From positions 2,119,413 to 2,156,819 of the forward strand of contig CP070715.1 in NCBI GenBank assembly GCA_020350405.1: a DNA stretch of 37,407 nucleotides. Direction: 5' to 3'. Source of the stretch: Planctomycetota bacterium (GTDB lineage Bacteria; Planctomycetota; Phycisphaerae; Sedimentisphaerales; Anaerobacaceae). Under the pieces are notes generated by a model. It was not told the origin of the DNA. It worked only from the letters and a program-made list of their open reading frames with translations, and searched no databases. A program made the translations under genes and the position numbers. Below, in pieces: positions 8,343 to 16,680 of the stretch. The first letter of the stretch is position 1; the number at the start of each line of letters is the position of its first letter.

Positions 8343-8924
8343 CTAAATTGTTCCTGAGGTAAACGCCTTGCCGACTTTGCGTCTTACATATTCATCAGCA
8401 TAGCGAATGCCCTTGCCTTTATAAGGCTCCGGTGGCCTTATCTTTCTCACGTCCGCAGCAAATTGCCCCAGCAGAGACTTGTCTATTCCCGAAAGCGTAA
8501 ACTTTGCGGGAACCTCATCGCCCCTTGTCGCGCCGGTTTCAATGTTTACTTTTATGCCTTTTGGCACGGGTTTTTCTACCGGATGACAGAAGCCCACCTG
8601 GAAGACCAGCTTGCCTCCCTGCTCCTTGACACTACAGCCCGTGCCGTATATTTCCATTTTCTTTTCAAAACCTCTACTGACTCCGGTCACTATATTGGCA
8701 ATCAAGGCGCGTGTCGTGCCGTGTAACTGTCTGTCCTGGTGTACTTCAGGACGCTCATTTTCAACCACCACTTTTTCCGCGGAACTGTCAATTTTGACTT
8801 TTATCCGCGGATGACAATTCATCTGTAAGCTGCCGAGCGGACCGGAAACCTTGATGGACAGACCACTCCACTCAACCTTTACTCCCTTGGGGATAATAAT
8901 TGGTTTTTTGCCAATACGACTCAT
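8343..8924 (-). CDS. rplF: 50S ribosomal protein L6
   Basis: The product has 193 residues from the ATG at 8924 (MSRIGKKPIIIPKGVKVEW). An upstream in-frame start at 8939 lies inside rpsH and is rejected. Both L6 repeats are present, with the C-terminal signature PPEPYKGKGIRYADEYVRRK. L6 lies near the factor-binding site at the base of the L7/L12 stalk. The start overlaps the rpsH stop as TGATGA, which suggests translational coupling. Confidence 0.98.
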   Translation of the reverse strand: MSRIGKKPIIIPKGVKVEWSGLSIKVSGPLGSLQMNCHPRIKVKIDSSAEKVVVENERPEVHQDRQLHGTTRALIANIVTGVSRGFEKKMEIYGTGCSVKEQGGKLVFQVGFCHPVEKPVPKGIKVNIETGATRGDEVPAKFTLSGIDKSLLGQFAADVRKIRPPEPYKGKGIRYADEYVRRKVGKAFTSGTI

Positions 8925-9322
8925 CAGCTCACCATACAAAGTATCTCGCCGCTTACTTTGTCCTTTCGGCAGTTTCTGTCACTCATTACACCCTTGCTCG
9001 TCGAAACAATCGCCACACCCATACCACCTAAAACACGAGGTAATTTCTCGACGGATGAATAGACTCTCCTGCCGGGTTTACTTACTCTTGTTATTTCACT
9101 AATAATAGGCCGGCCATCTTGGTCATACTTCAAACTAATTCTCAATATCCCCTGTTTGCCGTCATCGATTCGGTCAAAATCCTCAACGTAACCTTCCTGT
9201 TTTAGAACAGCCGCTATACCTTCACATATTTTCGATGCTTTAATATTAACCTGTTCGCTGTTTATTCGCAGCGCGTTGCGAATTCTCGTCAGCATATCAG
9301 CTATTGGGTCGCTCAAACTCAT
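8924..9322 (-). CDS. rpsH: 30S ribosomal protein S8
   Basis: The product has 132 residues from the ATG at 9322 (MSLSDPIADMLTRIRNA), with GGAG seven bases upstream. The open frame extends further upstream to 9370 without family similarity. The C-terminal STSKGVMSDRNCRKDKVSGE matches S8. S8 binds helix 21 of 16S rRNA and in E. coli represses the spc operon through a mimic of that helix within rplX-rplE mRNA. I did not find an obvious copy of that mimic here. Confidence 0.98.
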   Translation of the reverse strand: MSLSDPIADMLTRIRNALRINSEQVNIKASKICEGIAAVLKQEGYVEDFDRIDDGKQGILRISLKYDQDGRPIISEITRVSKPGRRVYSSVEKLPRVLGGMGVAIVSTSKGVMSDRNCRKDKVSGEILCMVS

Positions 9323-9338
9323 AATCAAGCTCCGAACC

Positions 9339-9358
9339 AATCCTGATAAATCAGGATT
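9339..9358 (-). other. Perfect hairpin between rpsN and rpsH
   Basis: An eight-base perfect inverted repeat, AATCCTGA and TCAGGATT around a four-base spacer, sits in the 60-base rpsN-rpsH gap, just upstream of the rpsH ribosome-binding site. No T-run follows. It could modulate rpsH translation or mark a processing site. Confidence 0.4.
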
Positions 9359-9382
9359 GCAATCTTTCAATCGTGAATTGCA

Positions 9383-9568
9383 TTACCAACTGGCCTTTTT
9401 TACTCCTGGTATTTTTCCTTCATTAGCCAAGGTTCTGAAACAAATCCGGCAAATTTTGAATTTGCGATAAACGGCCTTGCTTCTTCCACAAAGCTTACAA
9501 CGTGTATACTGTCTAACGCGAAATTTTTGTTTCTTTTCTGCCTTATTTTCCAGCGCTTTAGTCGACAT
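9383..9568 (-). CDS. rpsN: 30S ribosomal protein S14, short zinc-binding type
   Basis: The product has 61 residues, the length of the zinc (C+) form. The zinc ribbon is CKLC ... CRIC, followed by [18 protein letters not shown], the canonical S14 end. S14 is in the 30S head near S3 and S10. GGAG lies eight bases upstream of the ATG at 9568. Since this copy needs zinc, a zinc-independent paralogue may exist elsewhere, but none is in the window. Confidence 0.98.
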   Translation of the reverse strand: MSTKALENKAEKKQKFRVRQYTRCKLCGRSKAVYRKFKICRICFRTLANEGKIPGVKKASW

Positions 9569-9588
9569 TCACACGCTCCAAATCAAAG

Positions 9589-9606
9589 GATTCCACTTTT
9601 GGAATC
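9589..9606 (-). other. Perfect hairpin between rplE and rpsN
   Basis: A seven-base perfect stem, GATTCCA and TGGAATC with a four-base loop, lies in the 82-base rplE-rpsN gap, about 20 bases upstream of the rpsN start. No T-run follows on the minus strand. It is the second intergenic hairpin flanking rpsN. Confidence 0.4.
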
Positions 9607-9650
9607 ACGTCAAAACACAAACCCGGCATTTACCCAGGCTTCGGCAGCTG

Positions 9651-10208
9651 CTACTGTTTCGCAACTGCCAACTCTCTGAACGGCATGCCAAAGAGCGACA
9701 GCATTTCTTTCGCCTCCTCATTGGTATTTGCCGTTGTTACAAAGGTTATATTCATGCCCTGCTGAAACTCGAGCTTTGCAGGGTTAATCTCCGGAAAAAC
9801 TGTTTGCTCAGCCAGACCCATCGAGTAATTCCCTCTTCCGTCGAAACTGCCTGGGCTAAGGCCTCGAAAGTCTCTTACCCGCGGGATCGCAAGGCTAATC
9901 AGCCTATCCATAAATTCATACATCCGCTCTCTGCGGACGGTCACCTTCAAGGCGGTTTCCATACCTTCGCGGACCTTGAAATTCGAGACGCTTTTCTTGG
10001 CTTTGCACACGATAGGCATCTGGCCGGTAATCATCATCAGGTCCTTTTTGGCAAGTTCCAGAAATTTCTTGTCCTGTGCTGCTCTGCCTACACCCATAGA
10101 AACAATGATCTTTGCCATCCGGGGTACAGCCATAGGATTCTTATAGCCAAATCGACCGGTCAATTCCGGCACTATCTTGGACTTATATAAATCTCTTAAA
10201 CGTGCCAT
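9651..10208 (-). CDS. rplE: 50S ribosomal protein L5
   Basis: The product has 185 residues. It matches bacterial L5 in MARLRDLYKSKIVPEL, the PRMAKIIVSMGVG element, RVRDFRGLSPGSFDGRGNYS and the C-terminal NEEAKEMLSLFGMPF. L5 binds 5S rRNA and bridges to S13 in the 30S head. The ATG at 10208 has AAGGTG five bases upstream. It follows rplX after 75 bases. Confidence 0.98.
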   Translation of the reverse strand: MARLRDLYKSKIVPELTGRFGYKNPMAVPRMAKIIVSMGVGRAAQDKKFLELAKKDLMMITGQMPIVCKAKKSVSNFKVREGMETALKVTVRRERMYEFMDRLISLAIPRVRDFRGLSPGSFDGRGNYSMGLAEQTVFPEINPAKLEFQQGMNITFVTTANTNEEAKEMLSLFGMPFRELAVAKQ

Positions 10209-10283
10209 AATGCACCTTGTTGATTGATTACCGATTATTCTCCATTTGCTTTTCTGAGTTTCTCAATGAGGAACTATCCATTA

Positions 10284-10619
10284 TTAAGTTTTTGCTTTCC
10301 TAATAACGCCGATCTCGCTGCCATCGGTTGTGACCCGTTTTTTGCTCCCATCCTCACTTATTTGAAAACGAACCCTGTTGCCTCTCGAACTTTTCGGGTT
10401 TATGGGCAAGACATTGCTTATATGTATCGGCTGCTCGACGTCAATCCGGCCTCCCTGCGGGTTCTTACGTGACGGCCGAACGTGCTTCTTTGCTATATTG
10501 TGGCCCTGAACAACTACTTTGTTCTTTTTCGGTATGACCCGCAGCACCCTGCCGGTAGCACCTTTATGGTCGCCAGCTACAATCTCGACCATGTCACCTT
10601 TTTTTATATGCAGGGCCAT
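10284..10619 (-). CDS. rplX: 50S ribosomal protein L24
   Basis: The product has 111 residues. It starts with a KOW motif (KKGDMVEIVAGDHKGATGRV), then KVVVQGHNIAKKHVRPS and NPQGGRIDVEQPIHISNV. L24 is an assembly initiator that binds domain I of 23S rRNA near the tunnel exit. AAGGA lies six bases upstream of the ATG at 10619. It has the normal place after rplN. Confidence 0.98.
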   Translation of the reverse strand: MALHIKKGDMVEIVAGDHKGATGRVLRVIPKKNKVVVQGHNIAKKHVRPSRKNPQGGRIDVEQPIHISNVLPINPKSSRGNRVRFQISEDGSKKRVTTDGSEIGVIRKAKT

Positions 10620-10677
10620 TTAAAATCCTTAACAGTCAAAACCAAGTTTCAAACAATTATTTACGATGGTTAATTAT

Positions 10678-11064
10678 TCAGACTACTTCGCTCGCGAGTG
10701 AAATAATTTTCATGTAGTTTTTTTCACGTAGCTCACGAGCGACCGCACCGAAGATTCTTGTTCCTATGGGGTTCCCTTCCGGGTCAATCATCACCGCGGC
10801 GTTGCTGTCGAACCTTACATAGCTTCCGTCAGGTCGTTTCACAGGGTGCTTGGTGCGCACGATAACACAGCGATGGACTTTCTTGGTATCCAACTGGCAG
10901 GTCGGCAGTGACTTCTTGATGGCAACACAGACAACGTCGCCCACGCTCGCCACGGGCCGAGTTGCGCCGCTGCGGGACGCACCCCTGCCAAGAACTTTGA
11001 TGCACAACGCCGACCTGACACCCGAGTTGTCGGCTATATCCAACATTGTCTCCTGCTGAATCAA
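10678..11064 (-). CDS. rplN: 50S ribosomal protein L14, TTG start
   Basis: The product has 128 residues if begun at TTG 11064, which gives the family N-terminus [23 protein letters not shown] precedes it at about six bases. An ATG at 11046 would cut off the conserved MIQ and sits only three bases after its GGAG, so I prefer the TTG. The remaining sequence ([42 protein letters not shown]) is typical. L14 forms intersubunit bridges and is the first gene of the spc block. Confidence 0.96.
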   Translation of the reverse strand: MIQQETMLDIADNSGVRSALCIKVLGRGASRSGATRPVASVGDVVCVAIKKSLPTCQLDTKKVHRCVIVRTKHPVKRPDGSYVRFDSNAAVMIDPEGNPIGTRIFGAVARELREKNYMKIISLASEVV

Positions 11065-11111
11065 CTTCTACACCTTTTATTAGAGGTCGCGCACAAAAAA
11101 TTTGCGTGCTT

Positions 11112-11372
11112 CTATTCCTGAACGGCTTTTTCCACAACCCTGACAAGGCGCCAACTTTTGGTTTTGCAATAACGCCTGCATTCAGCGACCTCAACAACAT
11201 CGCCCAAACCAGCTTGATTGTGTTCGTCGTGGACCCCAAGTTTTGTCCTGCGCTTTATGTACTTGCCGTACTGTGGGTGCTTGACTTTAAAGTCGATAGC
11301 AACTTTGATGCTCTTGTCACCGCTGTTGCTAACTACCACACCTGTCGCCGTTCTTACTTTCTCATTCTGCAT
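11112..11372 (-). CDS. rpsQ: 30S ribosomal protein S17
   Basis: The product has 86 residues with the S17 OB-fold pattern: [39 protein letters not shown] and [21 protein letters not shown]17 binds 16S rRNA early in 30S assembly. It lies 21 bases after rpmC and 47 bases before rplN, closing the S10 block. The ribosome-binding site is weak and A-rich. Confidence 0.98.
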   Translation of the reverse strand: MQNEKVRTATGVVVSNSGDKSIKVAIDFKVKHPQYGKYIKRRTKLGVHDEHNQAGLGDVVEVAECRRYCKTKSWRLVRVVEKAVQE

Positions 11373-11393
11373 TTTAGATTTTCTTTTCGTAAT

Positions 11394-11588
11394 TTATTGC
11401 GTTTGAACCACCTGGCACATTATCGTTTTAAGCCTGGCGATATCGCGTTTAACGTTCATTAGGGCCTTAGAATTCTCCAGCTTCTCCGTAACCGACTGCG
11501 CGCGTAAATCAAACAAATGCCTCTGCAGCTCCTGAAGTTTGCTTTCGAGCTCGTCGGGGCTCATTTCACGATAGTGTTGAGCTTTCAT
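11394..11588 (-). CDS. rpmC: 50S ribosomal protein L29
   Basis: The product has 64 residues from the ATG at 11588 (MKAQHYREMSPDELESKLQE), with AGG six bases upstream. The open frame continues upstream to 11690, but that overlaps rplP and lacks similarity. The two-helix L29 fold is apparent, with LFDLRAQSVTEKLENS and KRDIARLKTIM. L29 lies at the tunnel exit beside L23, a docking area for nascent-chain factors. Confidence 0.97.
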   Translation of the reverse strand: MKAQHYREMSPDELESKLQELQRHLFDLRAQSVTEKLENSKALMNVKRDIARLKTIMCQVVQTQ

Positions 11589-11601
11589 CTGAAGCCTACC
11601 T

Positions 11602-12021
11602 TTATAATAAATGCCTTCTCTTAACAAACCTACATCTGACGGGCATTTTATGAGCGACTCTAACCAACGCCTGCTTTGCGACGTCTTCACTTACGCCGCC
11701 GATTTCAAACATAACCATCCCCGGCCTGACCCTCGCAACCCAAAACTCCGGCTCACCTTTACCCTTGCCCATTCTCGTCTCCAGCGGCTTGGCAGTTACC
11801 GGCTTGTGCGGGAACAGTCTAAGATATACCTTGCCTTCACGATGCAAAAAATGAGTTGCCGCAACTCTGCCAGCCTCAATGTGCTTAGCGGTTATCCAGT
11901 CGCTCTGCAGCGCCTGTAGGCCGTATTCGCCAAACGCCACATAATTGGTTCTTGCGGCCCTGCCCTTTATTCTGCCTCGCTGGCTCTTACGGTATTTAAC
12001 TCTCTTTGGCATCATTGCCAT
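11602..12021 (-). CDS. rplP: 50S ribosomal protein L16
   Basis: The product has 139 residues. It has [56 protein letters not shown] and the VRCRFVKR C-terminus. L16 organises the A-site region of the 50S subunit. The start at 12021 gives [10 protein letters not shown] and has AAGGG about seven bases upstream; the ATG three codons later is also possible. It sits 24 bases after rpsC. Confidence 0.98.
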   Translation of the reverse strand: MAMMPKRVKYRKSQRGRIKGRAARTNYVAFGEYGLQALQSDWITAKHIEAGRVAATHFLHREGKVYLRLFPHKPVTAKPLETRMGKGKGEPEFWVARVRPGMVMFEIGGVSEDVAKQALVRVAHKMPVRCRFVKRRHLL

Positions 12022-12045
12022 TTTTTAAGCCCTTACAAATTTCAC

Positions 12046-12897
12046 TTACGCCTTGCCAGCCGAAGTCGGCGAGTTTTGACTTTGCTCCTTGGTGTTTTGC
12101 TCGCCGGGGGCAGCTGCTTCTGCTGAAGCGGCTGCATCAGCCTCACCGCTACCTAACTGATCTTTTGCCGGCACAGCTCTGGGCTGAACACGAACCCTTG
12201 ACTCTGCGCTGGTACGTCTGGGCAAACGACGTCGGCGAGTTTGCCTCGGCTCGATTTCCTCGCCAAATTTCCCTTTGTAAATCCAAACCTTAACACCAAT
12301 TGTCCCATAAGTTGTCCTCGACGTCGCCGTGGCGTAATCAACATTTGCGTCCAAGGTCTGCAACGGTATACTGCCGAGTTTCTGCGTTTCCTTGCGTGCC
12401 ATTTCTGAGCCTGCCAAGCGTCCGGCGCAAATAATCTTAACCCCCTTAGCGCCGGCGTTTATCGCGGACTCACAATATTGCTTCATTGTGCGCCTGAACG
12501 AGGCCCGTTTAGAGAGCTGCTCGGCAATTGCTTCTGCTACCAACGTAGCATCCAAGTCTGGCTCCTTTATCTCTATAACATTGACGCTCATCTTTCGCCC
12601 GGTCATCTCTTCGAGCTCTTCTCTCAACCTATCGACTTCGCCGCCTCTGGGTCCAATGACAACACCGGGACGAGCACTATAGAGTGTCACTTTCACCTCG
12701 TTGCGTGTCCGTACTATCTCAACCTTTGACACTGCTCCTCTAGGCATCTGACGGTTAAGTTTCTTGTCGATATATTCACGAATCCTCTGGTCCTCAATGA
12801 GAAAATCGCCGTAATCAGCCTTGGAGGCGTACCACGTGCTCTGCCATCCGCGCGTTATCCCCGTTCTAAAACCTATTGGTGATGTCTTCTGGCCCAT
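12046..12897 (-). CDS. rpsC: 30S ribosomal protein S3 with C-terminal extension
   Basis: The product has 283 residues. The family part (1 to about 225) includes MGQKTSPIGFRTGITRGWQS, the KH domain (about 40-110, VIGPRGGEVDRLREELE) and the SGRLAG-like CAGRLAGSEMARKETQKLG. S3 lies at the mRNA entry channel and takes part in helicase activity. Bacterial S3 usually ends near 210-240. Here an Ala/Glu/Gln/Ser-rich tail of about 50 residues follows, with no recognisable domain. It is located between rplV and rplP as usual. Confidence 0.97.
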   Translation of the reverse strand: MGQKTSPIGFRTGITRGWQSTWYASKADYGDFLIEDQRIREYIDKKLNRQMPRGAVSKVEIVRTRNEVKVTLYSARPGVVIGPRGGEVDRLREELEEMTGRKMSVNVIEIKEPDLDATLVAEAIAEQLSKRASFRRTMKQYCESAINAGAKGVKIICAGRLAGSEMARKETQKLGSIPLQTLDANVDYATATSRTTYGTIGVKVWIYKGKFGEEIEPRQTRRRRLPRRTSAESRVRVQPRAVPAKDQLGSGEADAAASAEAAAPGEQNTKEQSQNSPTSAGKA

Positions 12898-12939
12898 AAT
12901 TAATTTCGCTTGTCCCTTGTAATATATCGCCTCGAAAAA

Positions 12940-13488
12940 TCACACTTCTGCCACCGTTATATATATGTGACAGGCCTTTTTGCTAATAGGATGCGCTCTT
13001 CCTCTGTCCTTCGGCCTCCACCTTTTGGTGCCAATGCGTATCCCGGCGTCGTCAACGCGAGCCTGAGCAACATAGAGATTATCAACCTCGGCCTGTTGCT
13101 CATCGGCGTCTGCCACAGCACTTTTCAGGACTTTATCAACTATTGTTGCGGCACGTTTTCTTGTGAACCTCAGGATATCCATTGCGTCCTGGACGCTCCG
13201 GCCAATTATCAACCCCGTAACCAATCGGGCCTTACGAGCCGAAATGGGAGCAAAGCGACAAGACGAACGCCACACAAGCAAATCATTTAGCTCAGCAGAT
13301 AAAATGCTCGCCAGTCGGTTAATGTCCTCTTTACGCGGTATAGGCTTTAGAAGTCCCTTCTGCCAGTTTTTAACAGCCGCGGCCGCTTCCTGCATGTTCA
13401 GGCCTCCTCTGACGAGCTGACCGGCCAACTGCTCTACGCTCATCTGGCGCTGTTCACAAAGCCTTTTTAACTTATCAGCACTTAGCAT
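12940..13488 (-). CDS. rplV: 50S ribosomal protein L22 with N-terminal XRE-like helix-turn-helix extension
   Basis: The 182-residue product is two parts. Residues 74-182 are a complete L22: RFAPISARKARLVTGLI, RFTRKRAATIVDKVLKSAVA, VDNLYVAQARVDD, and a RWRPKDRGRAHPISKKACHI end covering the tunnel-lining hairpin. Residues 5-71 precede it and resemble a lambda-repressor/XRE fold: DKLKRLCEQRQMSVEQLAGQ, then a third helix NMQEAAAAVKNWQKG, then INRLASILSAELNDLL. Normal L22 has only a few residues here. The frame is open from ATG 13488, 28 bases after rpsS. Alternatives are an ATG at 13395 with a perfect AGGAGG seven bases upstream, and a GTG at 13275 that would give a standard L22 but has no Shine-Dalgarno. 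L22 identity is certain; the HTH call rests on pattern only. Confidence 0.93.
   Translation of the reverse strand: MLSADKLKRLCEQRQMSVEQLAGQLVRGGLNMQEAAAAVKNWQKGLLKPIPRKEDINRLASILSAELNDLLVWRSSCRFAPISARKARLVTGLIIGRSVQDAMDILRFTRKRAATIVDKVLKSAVADADEQQAEVDNLYVAQARVDDAGIRIGTKRWRPKDRGRAHPISKKACHIYITVAEV
13403..13408 (-). promoter_or_regulatory. Internal AGGAGG within rplV
   Basis: A perfect AGGAGG lies seven bases before an in-frame ATG (13395) inside the N-terminal extension of rplV. It could produce a 151-residue form lacking the first two predicted helices. The codons read Arg-Gly-Gly, so it may equally be coding coincidence. Confidence 0.3.
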
Positions 13489-13516
13489 ATCCCGTATCTT
13501 GTTTCACAACTTATCG

Positions 13517-13786
13517 TTATTTTATTTTCTTGCTTGAATGACCTTTAAAAGTCCGCGTAGGCGAAAATTCACCTAACTTATGTCCGACCATATCCTCCGT
13601 AACGAAAACCTTATTGAAGATTTTGCCGTTATGCACCAAAAAGGTAAAACCCACAAACTCTGGAATTATGGTGCACCTTCTCGCCCAGGTCTTTATTGGC
13701 TCGCGAGAACCCATATCAGTTAGTTTGCTAACCTTAGCAAATAACTTTTCATTAACGTATGGCCCTTTCTTGAGAGACCTTCCCAT
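13517..13786 (-). CDS. rpsS: 30S ribosomal protein S19
   Basis: The product has 89 residues: [19 protein letters not shown], then [20 protein letters not shown] and [20 protein letters not shown]. These are the standard S19 signatures. S19 pairs with S13 in the 30S head and contacts the A-site finger. It is 54 bases after rplB. Confidence 0.98.
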   Translation of the reverse strand: MGRSLKKGPYVNEKLFAKVSKLTDMGSREPIKTWARRCTIIPEFVGFTFLVHNGKIFNKVFVTEDMVGHKLGEFSPTRTFKGHSSKKIK

Positions 13787-13840
13787 AAAATCTGTAACCT
13801 CAAATACCTAACTCAAGTCCCAGTGTGCCGGGAGCATCAA

Positions 13841-14692
13841 TTATAAAACTAATTGTCCTTGTCTTTTATTTTTTCGTCTTCGAATAATCCTCTTGTTACT
13901 CGGCTTTCGCGGGTTTCTTGTTTTTCCACCTTTCGACAGCACGCCTGTGGGCGAACAGGGATGTCGCCCGCCGTTCGCCCTGCCTTCGCCGCCGCCCATC
14001 GGGTGAGCAACGGGGTTCATCGCCTTGCCCCGAACATGCGGTCTCCGACCTATGTGGCGTTTCCGCCCTGCCCTGCCGAGCTTAATATTTTGGTGGTCAG
14101 CGTTGCTAAGCTGACCAATTGTAGCCCTGCATTCCTTGCGAACCATCCGCATCTCACCGCTGGGCAAAACGACGCTGACCCAATCGCCTTCTTTGGCCAC
14201 AATCCTCGCGGCATCACCTGCACCTCTGACCAGTTTTCCTCCCTGTCCCGCAGTCATTTCGATATTATGAATCTCCAGGCCACTGGGAATCGCCGCCAGC
14301 GGCATTGCATTACCTACCTTAGGCTCGCAAAAGGGACCGCTTTCCATCCGGTCACCTACCCTCACACCCTGCGGGGCCAATATGTATCTTTTTTCACCAT
14401 CGGCGTAGTCCAGCAGTGATATGAAGCAATTCCTGTTCGGGTCGTATTCAACCGTTGCGACCTTTGCAGGCACACCATCCTTATCGCGCTTAAAATCGAT
14501 GATGCGGTAAATCTTCCTCGTCCCCCCGCCTCTGAAACGGGTAGTTGTGATGCCGTAATGATTTCTGCCGCCGTTCTTTTTAATCCGTCTGCAAAGCGAT
14601 TTCTCCGGTTTAGCGGTCGTCAACTCAGCATAATCGTTTACCGAACCGTTCCGACGTCCGGGAGTAGTCGGTTTATAAATTCGAATACCCAT
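13841..14692 (-). CDS. rplB: 50S ribosomal protein L2
   Basis: The product has 283 residues, close to the usual 273-280. It begins [18 protein letters not shown] and has [40 protein letters not shown] and the C-terminal [11 protein letters not shown]2 is one of the proteins closest to the peptidyl-transferase centre. The near-invariant DHPHGGGEG loop reads AHPMGGGEG here: the His corresponding to E. coli His229 is kept, while the flanking Asp and second His are replaced. The rest of the protein looks intact. Confidence 0.98.
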   Translation of the reverse strand: MGIRIYKPTTPGRRNGSVNDYAELTTAKPEKSLCRRIKKNGGRNHYGITTTRFRGGGTRKIYRIIDFKRDKDGVPAKVATVEYDPNRNCFISLLDYADGEKRYILAPQGVRVGDRMESGPFCEPKVGNAMPLAAIPSGLEIHNIEMTAGQGGKLVRGAGDAARIVAKEGDWVSVVLPSGEMRMVRKECRATIGQLSNADHQNIKLGRAGRKRHIGRRPHVRGKAMNPVAHPMGGGEGRANGGRHPCSPTGVLSKGGKTRNPRKPSNKRIIRRRKNKRQGQLVL

Positions 14693-14723
14693 AATTTCTT
14701 CTCTCGTATCAGCTCTTTGTTTT

Positions 14724-15005
14724 TTAGAACAAATCTATGTGATAGTCCGGCTCCAGAACCACAACGGCCTTTTTCCAGCTCGGCGTCATACCAAATGTTC
14801 TGCCCCTGCGCCGATACTTACCGCTACAATTAGCCGTTCTGACTTTACTTACTTTAACGCTGTATATTCTCTCGATGGCGTTTTTTATCTGGGACTTATT
14901 AGCTTTCTTATTTACCTCAAACGAGTACGCACTTCTTGTATTTGCAAAGTGCATCCCCTGTTCGGTTATCAAAGGCCTAATTATTACGTTACAATCGTCA
15001 AACAC
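14724..15005 (-). CDS. rplW: 50S ribosomal protein L23, GTG start
   Basis: The product has 93 residues, starting at GTG 15005 six bases after the rplD stop. Family features are [32 protein letters not shown] and [20 protein letters not shown]23 lies at the tunnel exit and is the docking site for trigger factor and SRP. No strong Shine-Dalgarno is visible, so it is probably translated by coupling to rplD. Confidence 0.96.
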   Translation of the reverse strand: MFDDCNVIIRPLITEQGMHFANTRSAYSFEVNKKANKSQIKNAIERIYSVKVSKVRTANCSGKYRRRGRTFGMTPSWKKAVVVLEPDYHIDLF

Positions 15006-15011
15006 TGGCTA

Positions 15012-15647
15012 TCAATTCTCACTTACATTGTCTTCATTCAAAAGAGACAAAAACGCCTCCTTTGTAAACAGCATCTTTCGATGGTTGCAGATATCACCTG
15101 CGTTCAACTCAGCCACCGGCATAACATCCACCCTCGGAATGTTTCGGGCCGACCTGTAAAGATTCGTGTCCGCCGAGCCAATCGTTATAAGACAACTGCG
15201 GTCAATCTTTAAATTACCCAAGATGCCTACAAAATCCTTGGTATGAGGCTTTTTAAATTTTAACTGGTCAACCAACACAACATCATTGCTTAAAAGTTTT
15301 GCTAAAATTGCCGAATCCCGCGCCAACTTCCTCTGCTTTCTGGGCATCCGTCTACTGAAATCCTTGGCGACTTTGGCAAAAGTAACACCACCACCAACTC
15401 GCTTTCCAGTCCTGATACCCCCTACGCGGGCCCTGCCCGTACCTTTCTGCCTAAAGAGCTTTGCAGTCGAGCCAGTCACCATACTCCTGCCCCTGGTTGC
15501 TGCCGTTCCTACGCGCTTATTTGCATGGTACATGACAATCGCCTGCTTGAGCAACACATAGTTAACCGAACCTCCAAAAACCTGCTCGTCAACCTTCAGG
15601 CTGTCAACCTCCTGGCCATCTCTGTTATAAACTGACAAATCAACCAT
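15012..15647 (-). CDS. rplD: 50S ribosomal protein L4
   Basis: The product has 211 residues from the ATG at 15647 (MVDLSVYNRDGQEV), with GGA nine bases upstream. An upstream in-frame start at 15704 lies inside rplC and is rejected. RQKGTGRARVGGIRTGKRVG is the tunnel-lining loop, followed by RRMPRKQRKLARDSA and SARNIPRVDV. L4 lines the exit tunnel with L22; in E. coli it also represses its own S10 operon through the leader RNA, which is relevant to the long rpsJ leader here. Confidence 0.97.
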   Translation of the reverse strand: MVDLSVYNRDGQEVDSLKVDEQVFGGSVNYVLLKQAIVMYHANKRVGTAATRGRSMVTGSTAKLFRQKGTGRARVGGIRTGKRVGGGVTFAKVAKDFSRRMPRKQRKLARDSAILAKLLSNDVVLVDQLKFKKPHTKDFVGILGNLKIDRSCLITIGSADTNLYRSARNIPRVDVMPVAELNAGDICNHRKMLFTKEAFLSLLNEDNVSEN

Positions 15648-15672
15648 CTTTAAATTTCCATTCCCCAATGCC

Positions 15673-16320
15673 CTAAGCTTTCTTGGCGCTGCGAACGACC
15701 ACATAGCCGCCGGCAGGACCCGGCACAGGGCCCTTGACCACTAATAAATTCTTCTCTTCATCTATCGCCACCAAGCCATGGTTCTTTGTCGTTACTCTGC
15801 GGTTACCCATGTGACCCGCCATTTTCTTGCCTTTCTTGGGGCTTCCACCGTGGCCAGCATCACTGGCAAAACTCGATATTGACCCGGGCGCCCTGTGTTT
15901 TCGTTCCGTACCGTGCGAGGCCGGGAAGCCGTGAAAACCGTGGCGTTTCATAACACCTGCAAAGCCTTTACCCTTGTTCGTGCCCACCACATCTACATAC
16001 TCGTCTTCGGTAAAGACGGAGACCGTGATAGAGTCTCCAGCCTTATACTGCGGTTCAGCGTCATTGGAAAAACGTATCTCTTTGACAAATCTCTTCGGCA
16101 CCGAATCGGCTTTCCGCGTGTGTCCAATCTGTGGATTTTTTCTGCGGGACGGTTTTACGTCATCAAATCCCAGCTGGACCGCATTGTAGCCGTCCGTATC
16201 TACCGTTTTGACCTGTATAACGGCGCAGGGACCAGCTTGTATGACTGTAACAGGCAGTAGTTCGCCTGTTTTGTCATAGACCTGAGTCATACCCACTTTT
16301 TTGCCCAGAAGCATTGCCAT
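15673..16320 (-). CDS. rplC: 50S ribosomal protein L3
   Basis: The product has 215 residues from ATG 16320 (MAMLLGKKVGMTQVYDKTGE); GGAG lies 11 bases upstream. An in-frame ATG at 16353 would add 11 residues without family counterpart. The GKGFAGVMKRHGFHG block is followed by the loop AGHGGSPKKGKKMAGHMGNR, which reaches to the peptidyl-transferase centre. It lies 45 bases after rpsJ. Confidence 0.97.
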   Translation of the reverse strand: MAMLLGKKVGMTQVYDKTGELLPVTVIQAGPCAVIQVKTVDTDGYNAVQLGFDDVKPSRRKNPQIGHTRKADSVPKRFVKEIRFSNDAEPQYKAGDSITVSVFTEDEYVDVVGTNKGKGFAGVMKRHGFHGFPASHGTERKHRAPGSISSFASDAGHGGSPKKGKKMAGHMGNRRVTTKNHGLVAIDEEKNLLVVKGPVPGPAGGYVVVRSAKKA

Positions 16321-16365
16321 TGAACTGAATGCTCCAACAACACAAAGGCCCATGATTTCTTTCTT

Positions 16366-16680
16366 TCAGGCCTTAATTTTCACAAAGACTCCAGCTGGTA
16401 CCACCAAACGGTTCAGCACTTCCACCGTACGTGCATTGGCCTCGTGAATATCTATCAGGCGCTTATGCGTTCTCAACTCAAATTGCTCACGCGACTTTTT
16501 ATCAATGTGGGGACTTCGCAGAACGGTGTATCGCTCGATCCGCGTAGGCAGCGGCACGGGCCCACTTACACGGGCATTGGTCCTTCTTGCGTGCTCTACT
16601 ATCTCCTTAGCAGACGCGTCAAGAGCCCTGTGGTCATAGGCTTCCATTTTAATTCTTATTCTTTCGGTTTCAGTAGCCAT
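16366..16680 (-). CDS. rpsJ: 30S ribosomal protein S10
   Basis: The product has 104 residues, the normal length: [59 protein letters not shown]10 is in the 30S head and in E. coli is also NusE, which joins NusB and NusG in antitermination. GAGGA lies six bases upstream of the ATG at 16680. It is the first gene after the 516-base gap and its promoter. Confidence 0.98.
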   Translation of the reverse strand: MATETERIRIKMEAYDHRALDASAKEIVEHARRTNARVSGPVPLPTRIERYTVLRSPHIDKKSREQFELRTHKRLIDIHEANARTVEVLNRLVVPAGVFVKIKA

